DNA of 7,476 nt, taken from assembly GCA_947589525.1 (NCBI GenBank), contig CANQAW010000084.1:1-7476 (forward strand). Direction: 5' to 3'. Below, piece after piece: positions 1 to 4,738 of this stretch. The stretch's first letter is position 1. The number at the start of each line of letters is the position of its first letter. Origin of the DNA: Candidatus Gastranaerophilales bacterium. Its GTDB lineage: Bacteria > Cyanobacteriota > Vampirovibrionia > Gastranaerophilales > Gastranaerophilaceae. The notes under the pieces were generated by a model. That model saw only the letters and a list, made by a program, of their open reading frames with translations. It made no database searches and was not told where the DNA came from. A program made the position numbers and the translations under genes.

Positions 1-212
1 GTCCAGTCGATAATAAAGATTATAAATATAATTAAAGCCGAAATATTTAAAGTTTTAGTAGTAAAAATACTCAATAAGGTAATGATTAAAGGATTAGCTA
101 CATAAATAATTAATAAACTACCTACTCCAAATAATAAGGAATTAAATAAGCAAAAAGCTTTGTTAATCCGCTTATCGGGATATAATGAAAACAGATTAAG
201 AGCGCAGAGGCG
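1..212 (-). pseudogene. C-terminal part of a PF06541-like membrane protein, lacking its 5' end
   Basis: The minus-strand frame is open from a TAG at 213-215 to the window edge and contains no ATG, so no normal start is available. The translation includes CLFNSLLFGVGSLLIIYVA followed by NPLIITLLSIF and a second hydrophobic stretch ending IIFIIFIIDW. The pattern 'CL-x-NSL-x-FG ... YV-x-NPL', followed by another membrane helix, is what I remember of the PF06541 family (putative ABC-transporter type IV, multi-span membrane proteins of unknown role). Two transmembrane helices are visible, at about 90-135 and 1-45 of the window. The 5' half is replaced by the start of a P-type ATPase in a different frame (122-253), so this is one half of a fusion junction. 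Family assignment is from pattern memory only; the membrane character and the missing start are directly visible. Confidence 0.5.
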
Positions 213-253
213 CTAATAATTCTGATTAATATTTTCTTTTGTTTTTTGTTCAT
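122..253 (-). pseudogene. Truncated heavy-metal P-type ATPase (CadA/ZntA-like), N-terminal 43 codons only
   Basis: An ATG at 251-253 follows an AAGG ribosome site and lies 21 bp after the HMA gene. The 43-residue product begins MNKKQKKILIRIISASALLI and contains a hydrophobic stretch ending FAYLIPYYL before GAG TAG. This matches the first membrane region of Cd/Zn/Pb-exporting P1B-ATPases that have no fused HMA domain; family members normally continue for about 600 residues (membrane helices, CPC motif, DKTGT phosphorylation site). Everything after residue 42 is missing, and the following DNA reads as another membrane protein in a different frame. If the junction is real, the cell has a regulator and an HMA protein here without a functional pump. 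If it is an assembly artefact, the intact gene lies elsewhere. The family call rests on a short segment plus the strong HMA/regulator context. Confidence 0.6.
127..151. other. Fusion junction interval between two unrelated genes
   Basis: Read on the minus strand, this 25-bp stretch fits both partners in different frames: AYLIPYYL of the P-type ATPase and CLFNSLLF of the PF06541-like protein. Upstream of it only the ATPase frame makes sense, and downstream only the other frame does. Such shared sequence is expected where two genes joined at a short AT-rich microhomology, either by deletion in the genome or by mis-joining during assembly. A HindIII site (AAGCTT) lies just beside it at 155-160, which may be chance. 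Confidence 0.45.
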
Positions 254-274
254 TTTTTGCCTTGGGATGATTAA

Positions 275-493
275 TTAAAAATAAATTTCGCAATCAGGTT
301 CTATTTTTTTGCAGTTTTTTAAAATTTCTTTTTGGACGGATTTAATATCGCTATTTTCTTCAAAATCTATCTCTATTTTTTGAGTCATAAAATTAATGCT
401 TGCATCTTTAACGCCCTTTGTTTTTTTGGTCTCTTCTTCCATTAAATTTGCACAATTGGCGCAGTCTGTTTCAATTTTGAAAGTTTTTTTCAT
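275..493 (-). CDS. Stand-alone heavy-metal-associated (HMA) domain protein
   Basis: This 72-residue cytoplasmic protein is a single HMA (ferredoxin-like beta-alpha-beta-beta-alpha-beta) domain. The metal-binding loop is ETDCANCAN, with C11 and C14 forming the CxxC pair; this 'DCANCA' form is typical of the domain fused to the N-terminus of CadA/ZntA-type Zn/Cd/Pb ATPases. The rest (GVKDASINFMTQKIEI, residues 28-43) matches the helix-to-beta2-beta3 part of the fold. Here the domain is a separate gene immediately before a pump that lacks its own HMA, so it probably delivers metal to that pump or buffers it. Its ATG overlaps the regulator's TGA (ATGA, 490-493), implying translational coupling; an AAAGGA lies 9 nt upstream. 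Expression should follow the marR promoter. The domain call is secure; the metal (Zn, Cd or Pb rather than Cu) is inferred. Confidence 0.88.
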   Translation of the reverse strand: MKKTFKIETDCANCANLMEEETKKTKGVKDASINFMTQKIEIDFEENSDIKSVQKEILKNCKKIEPDCEIYF

Positions 494-960
494 TTTAAAT
501 TATCCTTTATGTTTTCTAATCTTTTTTGAAGATGTTTTGAATATTTATCCAAAATTCCGTACATTATTTTTAAATCTTTTTTAGTAAAATTTTTGAAAAA
601 TGCTTCGTCTTTTTCGCACCAATTTTTATGCATAATAAGATGTTTTTCGAATATATTTTGACCTTCGGGAGTTAATTTATAGTAGATTTCTTTTTTATTA
701 TCGGGATTTTGGTAAATTTCTATTGCTTTTTTTTGAATTAATTTTTTAATAATTTTGCTTATGCCTGCCTTTGTTAAATTCATATTTAAAGCTATTTTTG
801 TAACATTCGGATTTTCTATTTTGCCGATGCAGTCAATTGTGTGCATTTCCGTATATGAATAGTCTTTTAAAATATCGCCGAATTCTTCTTTATATAAAAT
901 ATCCAATCGGTTTGTCGTATCAAACAAATTAAAAAGAGTATTTATGATAGAATTATACAT
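490..960 (-). CDS. MarR-family regulator, probably metal-sensing (AdcR/ZitR-like)
   Basis: The 156-residue protein has MarR layout: N-terminal dimer helix (1-33), winged helix-turn-helix (about 37-100, recognition helix near TKAGISKIIKKL at 63-74, wing NPDNKKEIYYKL at 85-96), and C-terminal dimer helices (101-156). Potential zinc ligands sit where AdcR has them: E38 and H40 in YTEMHTID (AdcR E41/H42), H107 and H111 in KHLIMH (AdcR H108/H112, same spacing of four), with D20, E25 or E26 near AdcR E24. It heads the operon with the HMA protein and P-type ATPase, fitting a zinc/cadmium-responsive repressor. Start: ATG at 958-960 after AGGGA (966-970). Two TTAAC-N2-GTTRA dyads lie just upstream, so autoregulation is likely. 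MarR fold is confident; the metal identity is inference from ligand positions, operator and neighbours. Confidence 0.85.
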   Translation of the reverse strand: MYNSIINTLFNLFDTTNRLDILYKEEFGDILKDYSYTEMHTIDCIGKIENPNVTKIALNMNLTKAGISKIIKKLIQKKAIEIYQNPDNKKEIYYKLTPEGQNIFEKHLIMHKNWCEKDEAFFKNFTKKDLKIMYGILDKYSKHLQKRLENIKDNLK

Positions 961-970
961 TTTTGTCCCT

Positions 971-994
971 ATATTGTTAACCCGTTAACAATAT
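971..994. promoter_or_regulatory. Perfect operator dyad for the MarR regulator (site 1)
   Basis: ATATTGTTAAC, two bases (CC), then GTTAACAATAT: an uninterrupted 11-bp inverted repeat with a 2-bp centre. The core TTAAC-N2-GTTAA is the form recognised by the zinc-dependent MarR repressors AdcR and ZitR (consensus TTAACYRGTTAA). It begins at the -10 box of the marR promoter (993-998) and covers the likely transcription start, so bound protein would block marR transcription. A second, weaker copy is at 1037-1054. Confidence 0.8.
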
Positions 995-1021
995 TATGCG
1001 CTATTTTGCGTATTTTGTCAA
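993..1021 (-). promoter_or_regulatory. Promoter of the marR-HMA-ATPase operon
   Basis: On the minus strand TTGACA (1016-1021) is followed after exactly 17 bp by CATAAT (993-998). Transcription should start near 986, inside operator site 1, giving a leader of about 25 nt before the ATG at 960. Confidence 0.7.
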
Positions 1022-1036
1022 TATATTTATGAAAAA

Positions 1037-1054
1037 TTGTTAACAGGTTGACAA
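1037..1054. promoter_or_regulatory. Second, imperfect operator dyad (site 2)
   Basis: TTGTTAAC, two bases (AG), then GTTGACAA: the same architecture as site 1 with one mismatch per 8-bp arm. The right arm contains the TTGACA -35 box (1048-1053) of the plus-strand promoter, so the mismatch may be forced by the promoter. Binding here would exclude RNA polymerase from the hydrolase promoter and tie it to the same regulator as the divergent operon. Confidence 0.65.
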
Positions 1055-1075
1055 AAATTTTTTAATTTATATAAT
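1048..1075 (+). promoter_or_regulatory. Promoter of the MBL-fold hydrolase
   Basis: Consensus TTGACA (1048-1053) and consensus TATAAT (1070-1075) are separated by 16 bp. The start would be near 1082, immediately before the AAGGAG (1083-1088), so the leader is very short. The -35 box lies within operator site 2. Confidence 0.75.
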
Positions 1076-1094
1076 TTAAAAAAAGGAGTTAAAG

Positions 1095-1862
1095 ATGCAA
1101 ATTCATCAAATCAGAAGTGCGACAATAATTATTACATACAATAACAAAAGATTTTTAATTGACCCGTGGTTAATGCCAAAAGAATATATGCCGGGGTTTG
1201 ATGTTGGACTAAATTCTAATGTAAGACAGCCGAGAGTCGAGCTTCCTATTGATATCGAAAAAATTGTGGATGTGAATTCCGTTATTTTAACTCATTACCA
1301 CCCCGACCATTGGGATGATTTTGCAGCAAAAGCAATTAATAAAAATATTCCTTTCTTTGTTCAAAGTGAAATTGATAAAGGTATAATTGAAAAATCGGGC
1401 TTTAAAGATGTAAGAGTGATAAGCCCAAACGGAACAGATTTTGAAGGAATAAAATTATATAAAACAGATTGCCAGCACGGAAAAAGGCAAACGGTTAAAC
1501 CCTTATGCGAACAGGCCGGTTTGCCTTATGACGCTATGGGTATAGTGTTTAAATCGGAAAATGAAAAAACTCTCTACGTTGCGGGAGATACTATATGGTG
1601 CGAGGAAGTGAAAACCGCTCTTGATAAATTTAATCCCGATGTAATTGTTACAAATTCCTGCGGAGCTACCGTTATAAACGGAGAAAGATTAATTATGAAC
1701 TCAGATGATATGAAAGAAATTTCATCATATTGTAAAAATTCAAAAATCATTGCAAGCCACATGGATACCGTAAGTCACTTAACGGTTACGAGGGATGATA
1801 TTAAAAATCTGAAATTAAATAATGTTTTAGTGCCCGATGATAATGAAGTTATTGAATTGTAG
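1095..1862 (+). CDS. Metallo-beta-lactamase-fold hydrolase (UlaG/COG2220-like)
   Basis: The 255-residue cytoplasmic protein has no signal peptide. It shows the metal-site series of the MBL superfamily: H67-x-H69-x-D71-H72 in LTHYHPDHWDD, H128 in DCQHGK, D165 in VAGDTIW and H222 in ASHMD. The early FLIDPW (20-25) after a beta-hairpin is typical of the 'Lactamase_B_2' branch (UlaG lactonase relatives and many uncharacterised hydrolases), so a two-metal hydrolase is likely but the substrate is unknown. Length is normal for the group and all ligands seem present. Start: ATG at 1095 with AAGGAG six bases upstream. It is divergent from the metal-responsive regulator and its promoter overlaps operator site 2, suggesting it belongs to the same regulon. 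No downstream partner: the next gene is convergent 25 bp away. Confidence 0.85.
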   Translation: MQIHQIRSATIIITYNNKRFLIDPWLMPKEYMPGFDVGLNSNVRQPRVELPIDIEKIVDVNSVILTHYHPDHWDDFAAKAINKNIPFFVQSEIDKGIIEKSGFKDVRVISPNGTDFEGIKLYKTDCQHGKRQTVKPLCEQAGLPYDAMGIVFKSENEKTLYVAGDTIWCEEVKTALDKFNPDVIVTNSCGATVINGERLIMNSDDMKEISSYCKNSKIIASHMDTVSHLTVTRDDIKNLKLNNVLVPDDNEVIEL

Positions 1863-1880
1863 AACAGTTGAGCACTAAAA
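1825..1880. terminator. Possible weak hairpin between convergent genes
   Basis: TTTTAGTGC (1825-1833) and GCACTAAAA (1872-1880) form a perfect 9-bp inverted repeat around a 38-nt loop, at the meeting point of the hydrolase and the dehydrogenase operon. It overlaps the end of the hydrolase gene. The stem is AT-rich, the loop is long and there is no clear T-run on either strand, so a role in termination is only a suggestion. Confidence 0.2.
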
Positions 1881-1887
1881 TAATATT

Positions 1888-2631
1888 CTATACTTCTCCT
1901 CCGCTATCTATAATATAATTTTGTCCTGAGATGTATTTTGCTTTGTCGGACAGTAAATAACAAATCATGTTAGAAACGTCTTGCGCTTCTCCCCAGCCAA
2001 AAGGATATTTTTCTTTGTTGTCATCTTCTAAAACGCAATTTTCACCAACCGTCATCGGAGTTTTTATCATAGAGGGCGAAACGCAATTTACTCTTGCACC
2101 GTAGCTGGAAACTTCTTTTGAAATTGATTTCATTGTTAAAATAAGCGCACTTTTCGCTCCAGTATATATACTTTGCCCTTTTACAGGGTTTATACCGTCT
2201 GAAGATGAAATACAAACAAGTGAAAAACCTTTGCCTATATTATTTCTTCTGTCTAGTATTCCTTTTGCCATAAATAACGGCGCAAAATAATCTATATTAA
2301 ACAAATCCAATGTATCTTGATAATTTATTGACCTTATTGAACCAATAAAATTTATCCCTGCGCAATATGCCATACCTCGAAATTTGCCGTATTTTTCTCT
2401 TAAGGTTTTTACATAATCGGGTAAACTATCTATATCTTGGCTCAAATCTTTAACTTCGATATATAAATTATCAGGGTTGGCGCATTTTGATTTTAATTCT
2501 TTAAGTTTATCTTCTCTTCTTGCAATAGCAACAACGCTTGCGCCCTGTTTAATTAATTCAAGCGCCGTTGCCTCTCCAAGACCCGAAGAAGCGCCTGTTA
2601 CTATAAAAAATTGTTCTTTTGTAAATTCCAT
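1888..2631 (-). CDS. Short-chain dehydrogenase/reductase, FabG-like
   Basis: The 247-residue cytoplasmic classical SDR contains the nucleotide-binding TGASSGLG (12-19), CAG (90-92) where most relatives have NAG, active-site Asn N112, Ser S143 in ISSSDG, and Y156-x3-K160 in IYTGAKSA. The C-terminal ISGQNYIIDSGG is standard. R38-R39 after the second strand suggests NADPH. All catalytic residues are present. It is the last gene of the operon: its ATG overlaps the ACP stop codon by one base (TAATG at 2629-2633), so it is translationally coupled to the ACP. This supports reduction of an ACP-bound beta-ketoacyl group to a 3-hydroxyacyl group, possibly with chain length set by the neighbouring ketoacyl synthase. 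The exact substrate cannot be read from sequence. Confidence 0.85.
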   Translation of the reverse strand: MEFTKEQFFIVTGASSGLGEATALELIKQGASVVAIARREDKLKELKSKCANPDNLYIEVKDLSQDIDSLPDYVKTLREKYGKFRGMAYCAGINFIGSIRSINYQDTLDLFNIDYFAPLFMAKGILDRRNNIGKGFSLVCISSSDGINPVKGQSIYTGAKSALILTMKSISKEVSSYGARVNCVSPSMIKTPMTVGENCVLEDDNKEKYPFGWGEAQDVSNMICYLLSDKAKYISGQNYIIDSGGEV

Positions 2632-2849
2632 TATAAACCTGCCTTTTTAGCTATATCTTCAACGGTTTTTAAGGAAGGAATATCTTTATAAACAATTTTT
2701 ACGTTGAAATTTTTATCCAAAAAAGCAATTGTTGCCATAGCGGAAAGAGAATCCCATTCTTCAAGCTCTTCCAGCTCTGTATCAAAAGAAAGTTCTTTTT
2801 CCGTCTGCAGAACATTTTGCATTTTTTCTAAAAATTCTTGTCTTTCCAC
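2631..2849 (-). CDS. Acyl carrier protein
   Basis: This 72-residue acidic protein has the four-helix ACP pattern and the phosphopantetheine attachment Ser S34 in EEWDSLSAM (canonical DSL). Length is normal for a discrete ACP. Translation begins at GTG (2847-2849): an AGGAG at 2857-2861, inside the end of the ketoacyl synthase gene, is 7 nt upstream, and the next ATG is nine codons further in and would remove part of helix 1. It starts two bases after the synthase stop and shares one base with the dehydrogenase start, so all three are made together. Its sequence (EWDSLSAMATIAFLD) is more like specialised ACPs of secondary or glycan pathways than the housekeeping 'GADSLDTVELVMALE' type, consistent with a dedicated carrier. 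Confidence 0.9.
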   Translation of the reverse strand: MERQEFLEKMQNVLQTEKELSFDTELEELEEWDSLSAMATIAFLDKNFNVKIVYKDIPSLKTVEDIAKKAGL

Positions 2850-2851
2850 GT

Positions 2852-3979
2852 TTATTCTCCTTTTGTAATAAATCTGTTATACCAGTATTCTTTCAGTTCC
2901 TGCGTTGTTACTTTGTTTGATTTTGCTATATCTATACCCAGATTTTTTAACCCTGTTATATCTGTTATTGCGCTTGCCCAGCTCAATCCTATTCCATAAC
3001 CGCAGAGTAAGATATTTCCTTTAATATCTTTGCAGTTTTGAGTAATATTTATTCCGACTGAATTACAAGCACAGTTGGCGTAATCGCTGAATGTGTTAAC
3101 GGGCGTTTTTTCAAGCGGAATTTGCGCTTTTTGAGCAATGCTTTCAACAATTTGTTTATTTGCCTGATGAAGTACGTATAATTCTATATCTTCCGCTGAT
3201 AAACCGGCATATTCTAAGGTGTCTTGAATGTTTTTAGGGGCATAATCCATTGTAAAACCAAAAACATCTATCCCTTGCATAATAAGCTGGTTTAGTTTCC
3301 AAGTGTTCCCTCTTTTGTCTTTAACGGTTTTTTCCAAAATTTCTTTATCAACAGGAATTCTTGCCCCTCCTGCTGGGGTTATAAGTTTATCCCAATCTTT
3401 TCCTTTTGAACCCAAAATAAAGTAAGAAGGAGTTTTAATATCCGTGTATTCAATTAAAGTTGCGCTTGCGCTGTCTCCAAAAATAGGCGCAATCAATCTG
3501 TTTTCTGTATTTATATTTTTAGCGCTGGTATCTGATGTTAAAAGAAGTATTTTTTTGGAACTTGCGCTCTGAATAAGGCTATATGCAATCCAAAGCCCGT
3601 AAACATAGCCCGAACAACCTTGTGATAAATCAAGTGCGGCGCAGTTTTCATCTAAATCCAATTTGCCGTGAAGAATGTTGGCGCTTGCAGGTGCGCTATA
3701 GTCACGATATTGAGATAAAAATAAAAGTGTGTCTATTTCTTTTCTGTCTATATTAAGTTCGTTTAAAAGAGCGTTTCCCGCTTGGTAGGATAAATCAACG
3801 GCAGTTGTGTTTTTATCTGCAATATATCTTCTGCCGTAACCGAGCATTTTTTTGGCCCTATCCAATTTTTTTTGAGAATTATCAAAAAAACGTATTTCAT
3901 CGTCAATGTCAATAAAATCTTTTGGTACTACTGATTTTATAGCGGTTATTTTGCAGTTTTGAAATGTATTTTTACTCAT
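2852..3979 (-). CDS. 3-oxoacyl-ACP synthase III (FabH-like ketosynthase)
   Basis: The 375-residue thiolase-fold enzyme carries the full KAS III triad: C122 in LSQGCSGYVYG, H271 in VLHQANKQ and N302 in SDYANCACNSVG. FGDSASA (168-174) and the glycine loop GYGIGLSWAS (327-336) are also present. It should condense an acyl-CoA starter with malonyl-ACP, presumably the ACP encoded next. Start: ATG at 3977-3979 preceded by AGAGGA; a TTG four codons earlier also keeps the frame open, but it overlaps the ribosome site. Compared with E. coli FabH (317 residues) it is longer, with about 35 residues after the glycine loop ending ELKEYWYNRFITKGE, a tail I do not recognise. First of three tightly packed genes (synthase, ACP, reductase). 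The triad suggests a dedicated short acyl chain, such as a 3-hydroxyacyl group for a glycan or a lipid; that use is inferred. Confidence 0.88.
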   Translation of the reverse strand: MSKNTFQNCKITAIKSVVPKDFIDIDDEIRFFDNSQKKLDRAKKMLGYGRRYIADKNTTAVDLSYQAGNALLNELNIDRKEIDTLLFLSQYRDYSAPASANILHGKLDLDENCAALDLSQGCSGYVYGLWIAYSLIQSASSKKILLLTSDTSAKNINTENRLIAPIFGDSASATLIEYTDIKTPSYFILGSKGKDWDKLITPAGGARIPVDKEILEKTVKDKRGNTWKLNQLIMQGIDVFGFTMDYAPKNIQDTLEYAGLSAEDIELYVLHQANKQIVESIAQKAQIPLEKTPVNTFSDYANCACNSVGINITQNCKDIKGNILLCGYGIGLSWASAITDITGLKNLGIDIAKSNKVTTQELKEYWYNRFITKGE

Positions 3980-3987
3980 TTTTCCTC

Positions 3988-4188
3988 TCAAATCGGCATT
4001 ATATTTTTGCTGTTTATACCTGTAGTTAAAATGTTTCTTGCTTTTGTGGCTTTTGTTAATTTTTCGCTAAGCTCAATATCTAAAAAAGGTATGTTAAGGC
4101 GGTCGTTTCTGACTGTCCAAATCGACCCTCGGATGTCTCGATTTTTGCAATGTTTGATTTTGTATTTTTCTTTATATGCACTGTTCAT
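3988..4188 (-). CDS. Unrecognised 66-residue ORF heading the acyl operon; small gene or 3' remnant
   Basis: The ORF runs from ATG at 4186-4188 to TGA at 3988-3990, ending 8 bp before the ketoacyl synthase start. The product is basic and soluble, begins MNSAYKEKYKIKHCKN, and its second half (LNIPFLDIELSEKLTKATKA, then RNILTTGINSKNIMPI) has a balanced composition that looks coding rather than random. I do not recognise the family. Against it: no convincing Shine-Dalgarno sequence, a stop codon (TAA) two codons upstream, and no clear promoter. It may be the C-terminal remnant of a longer gene whose 5' part was lost in the upstream gene-poor stretch, or a real small protein coupled to the synthase. 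The overlapping plus-strand frame (3959-4411) is Phe/Leu/Ser-rich and looks like a shadow. Confidence 0.4.
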   Translation of the reverse strand: MNSAYKEKYKIKHCKNRDIRGSIWTVRNDRLNIPFLDIELSEKLTKATKARNILTTGINSKNIMPI

Positions 4189-4569
4189 AAATTACACTTC
4201 ACCACTAAAATTAAAACAGCGCTTATATTTTGTTAAGTTTAAAAAATCGGAGTTTAATATTTTTGCTTGTATGCTTAAATTGCGACGGGGGGGGGCTAAA
4301 AGCAAGAAATCACCCGTCAAAATTTTAAAAAATTCTGTTTTATTTAAAAAACTATACATCAACTCTTTATATTTCTTATATTTTTATTTCAGTCTATCAA
4401 AAAATACTTAAAAAGAAAGAATTTAACAATTTGAAACATTTAAAAAGATACATTTAATTAAAATTTTACGATTGTATTGTGTTTGACTTTCCGCTTTCGG
4501 TTTTAAATTTAAATAGCTTTAACAGCATTTTTAACAAAAATTTTTCTGTTAAGAAGTAAATAGGTGCGA
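4189..4569. other. Gene-poor stretch upstream of the acyl operon
   Basis: I find no convincing gene here on either strand. It is very AT-rich except for a run of nine G (4287-4295). GACGGG (4284-4289) and CCCGTC (4313-4318) could pair around the rest of the run. TTAACA (4531-4536) and TGTTAA (4547-4552) surround an A5T5-type tract. The promoter of the minus-strand acyl operon should be here, but no -35/-10 pair stands out. The 13-mer TTTCCGCTTTCGG near 4488-4500 resembles TTTCCGCTATCGG near 7358-7370 with one difference. Confidence 0.5.
4287..4295. repeat. Run of nine G (C on the operon strand)
   Basis: A nine-base G homopolymer in otherwise AT-rich DNA, about 100 bp upstream of the first ORF of the minus-strand acyl operon. 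Runs of this length are prone to slipped-strand length changes in bacteria and to sequencing error. On the minus strand it lies between TTGCTT and an AT-rich stretch, so it might be in promoter spacing, but I cannot define a promoter there. Confidence 0.6.
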
Positions 4570-4713
4570 TTATTTTTCTTCATTACCAAAATCAACTTTT
4601 TGTTTTATTTCTTTTAAGCTTTGAATGCCAAGCAGTGTAATTAATGAAATAAAATAAACTTCTATAGCTTTTTTCAAAAGCTGGTTATAGCCTGAACTTG
4701 GTATTGTTAATAT
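4570..4713 (-). pseudogene. 3' remnant of a second copy of the small membrane protein
   Basis: The minus-strand frame between TAA at 4714-4716 and TAA at 4570-4572 has no start codon and encodes 48 residues. Its C-terminal part (KAIEVYFISLITLLGIQSLK, then EIKQKVDFGNEEK) is nearly identical to the C-terminus of the 110-residue protein at 6703-7035, differing as V for A, S for G, N for D and K for N. The preceding residues SGYNQLLKKAIE still align loosely with AGMQKPLNKAIE, so homology extends further than the DNA identity. The first 60 or so residues, including the 'SFK' element and the first membrane helix, are missing, and the stop comes three codons early. It follows the AAA+ gene by 25 bp in the same orientation and is probably a dead duplicate. 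Confidence 0.75.
4573..4674. repeat. Direct repeat, copy 1 (partner 6715-6816)
   Basis: This 102-bp segment aligns without gaps to 6715-6816 (constant offset 2142). By eye there are six differences, at 4582, 4584, 4618, 4620, 4658 and 4672, giving 94% identity; similarity drops abruptly after 4674. The two copies have the same orientation and bracket the AAA+ gene, so recombination between them would delete it. Confidence 0.85.
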
Positions 4714-4738
4714 TTAAACTAAAATTCGTTTTTATTGT

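Noticed and set aside
3989..3991. TTG start for the ketoacyl synthase, adding four residues
   Set aside because: It overlaps the ribosome binding site (AGAGGA) that serves the ATG at 3977-3979.
3959..4411. Plus-strand 150-codon open frame
   Set aside because: Phe/Leu/Ser/Lys-rich translation with no family look and no ribosome site; it is antisense to the synthase start and the 66-residue ORF, and crosses the G run.
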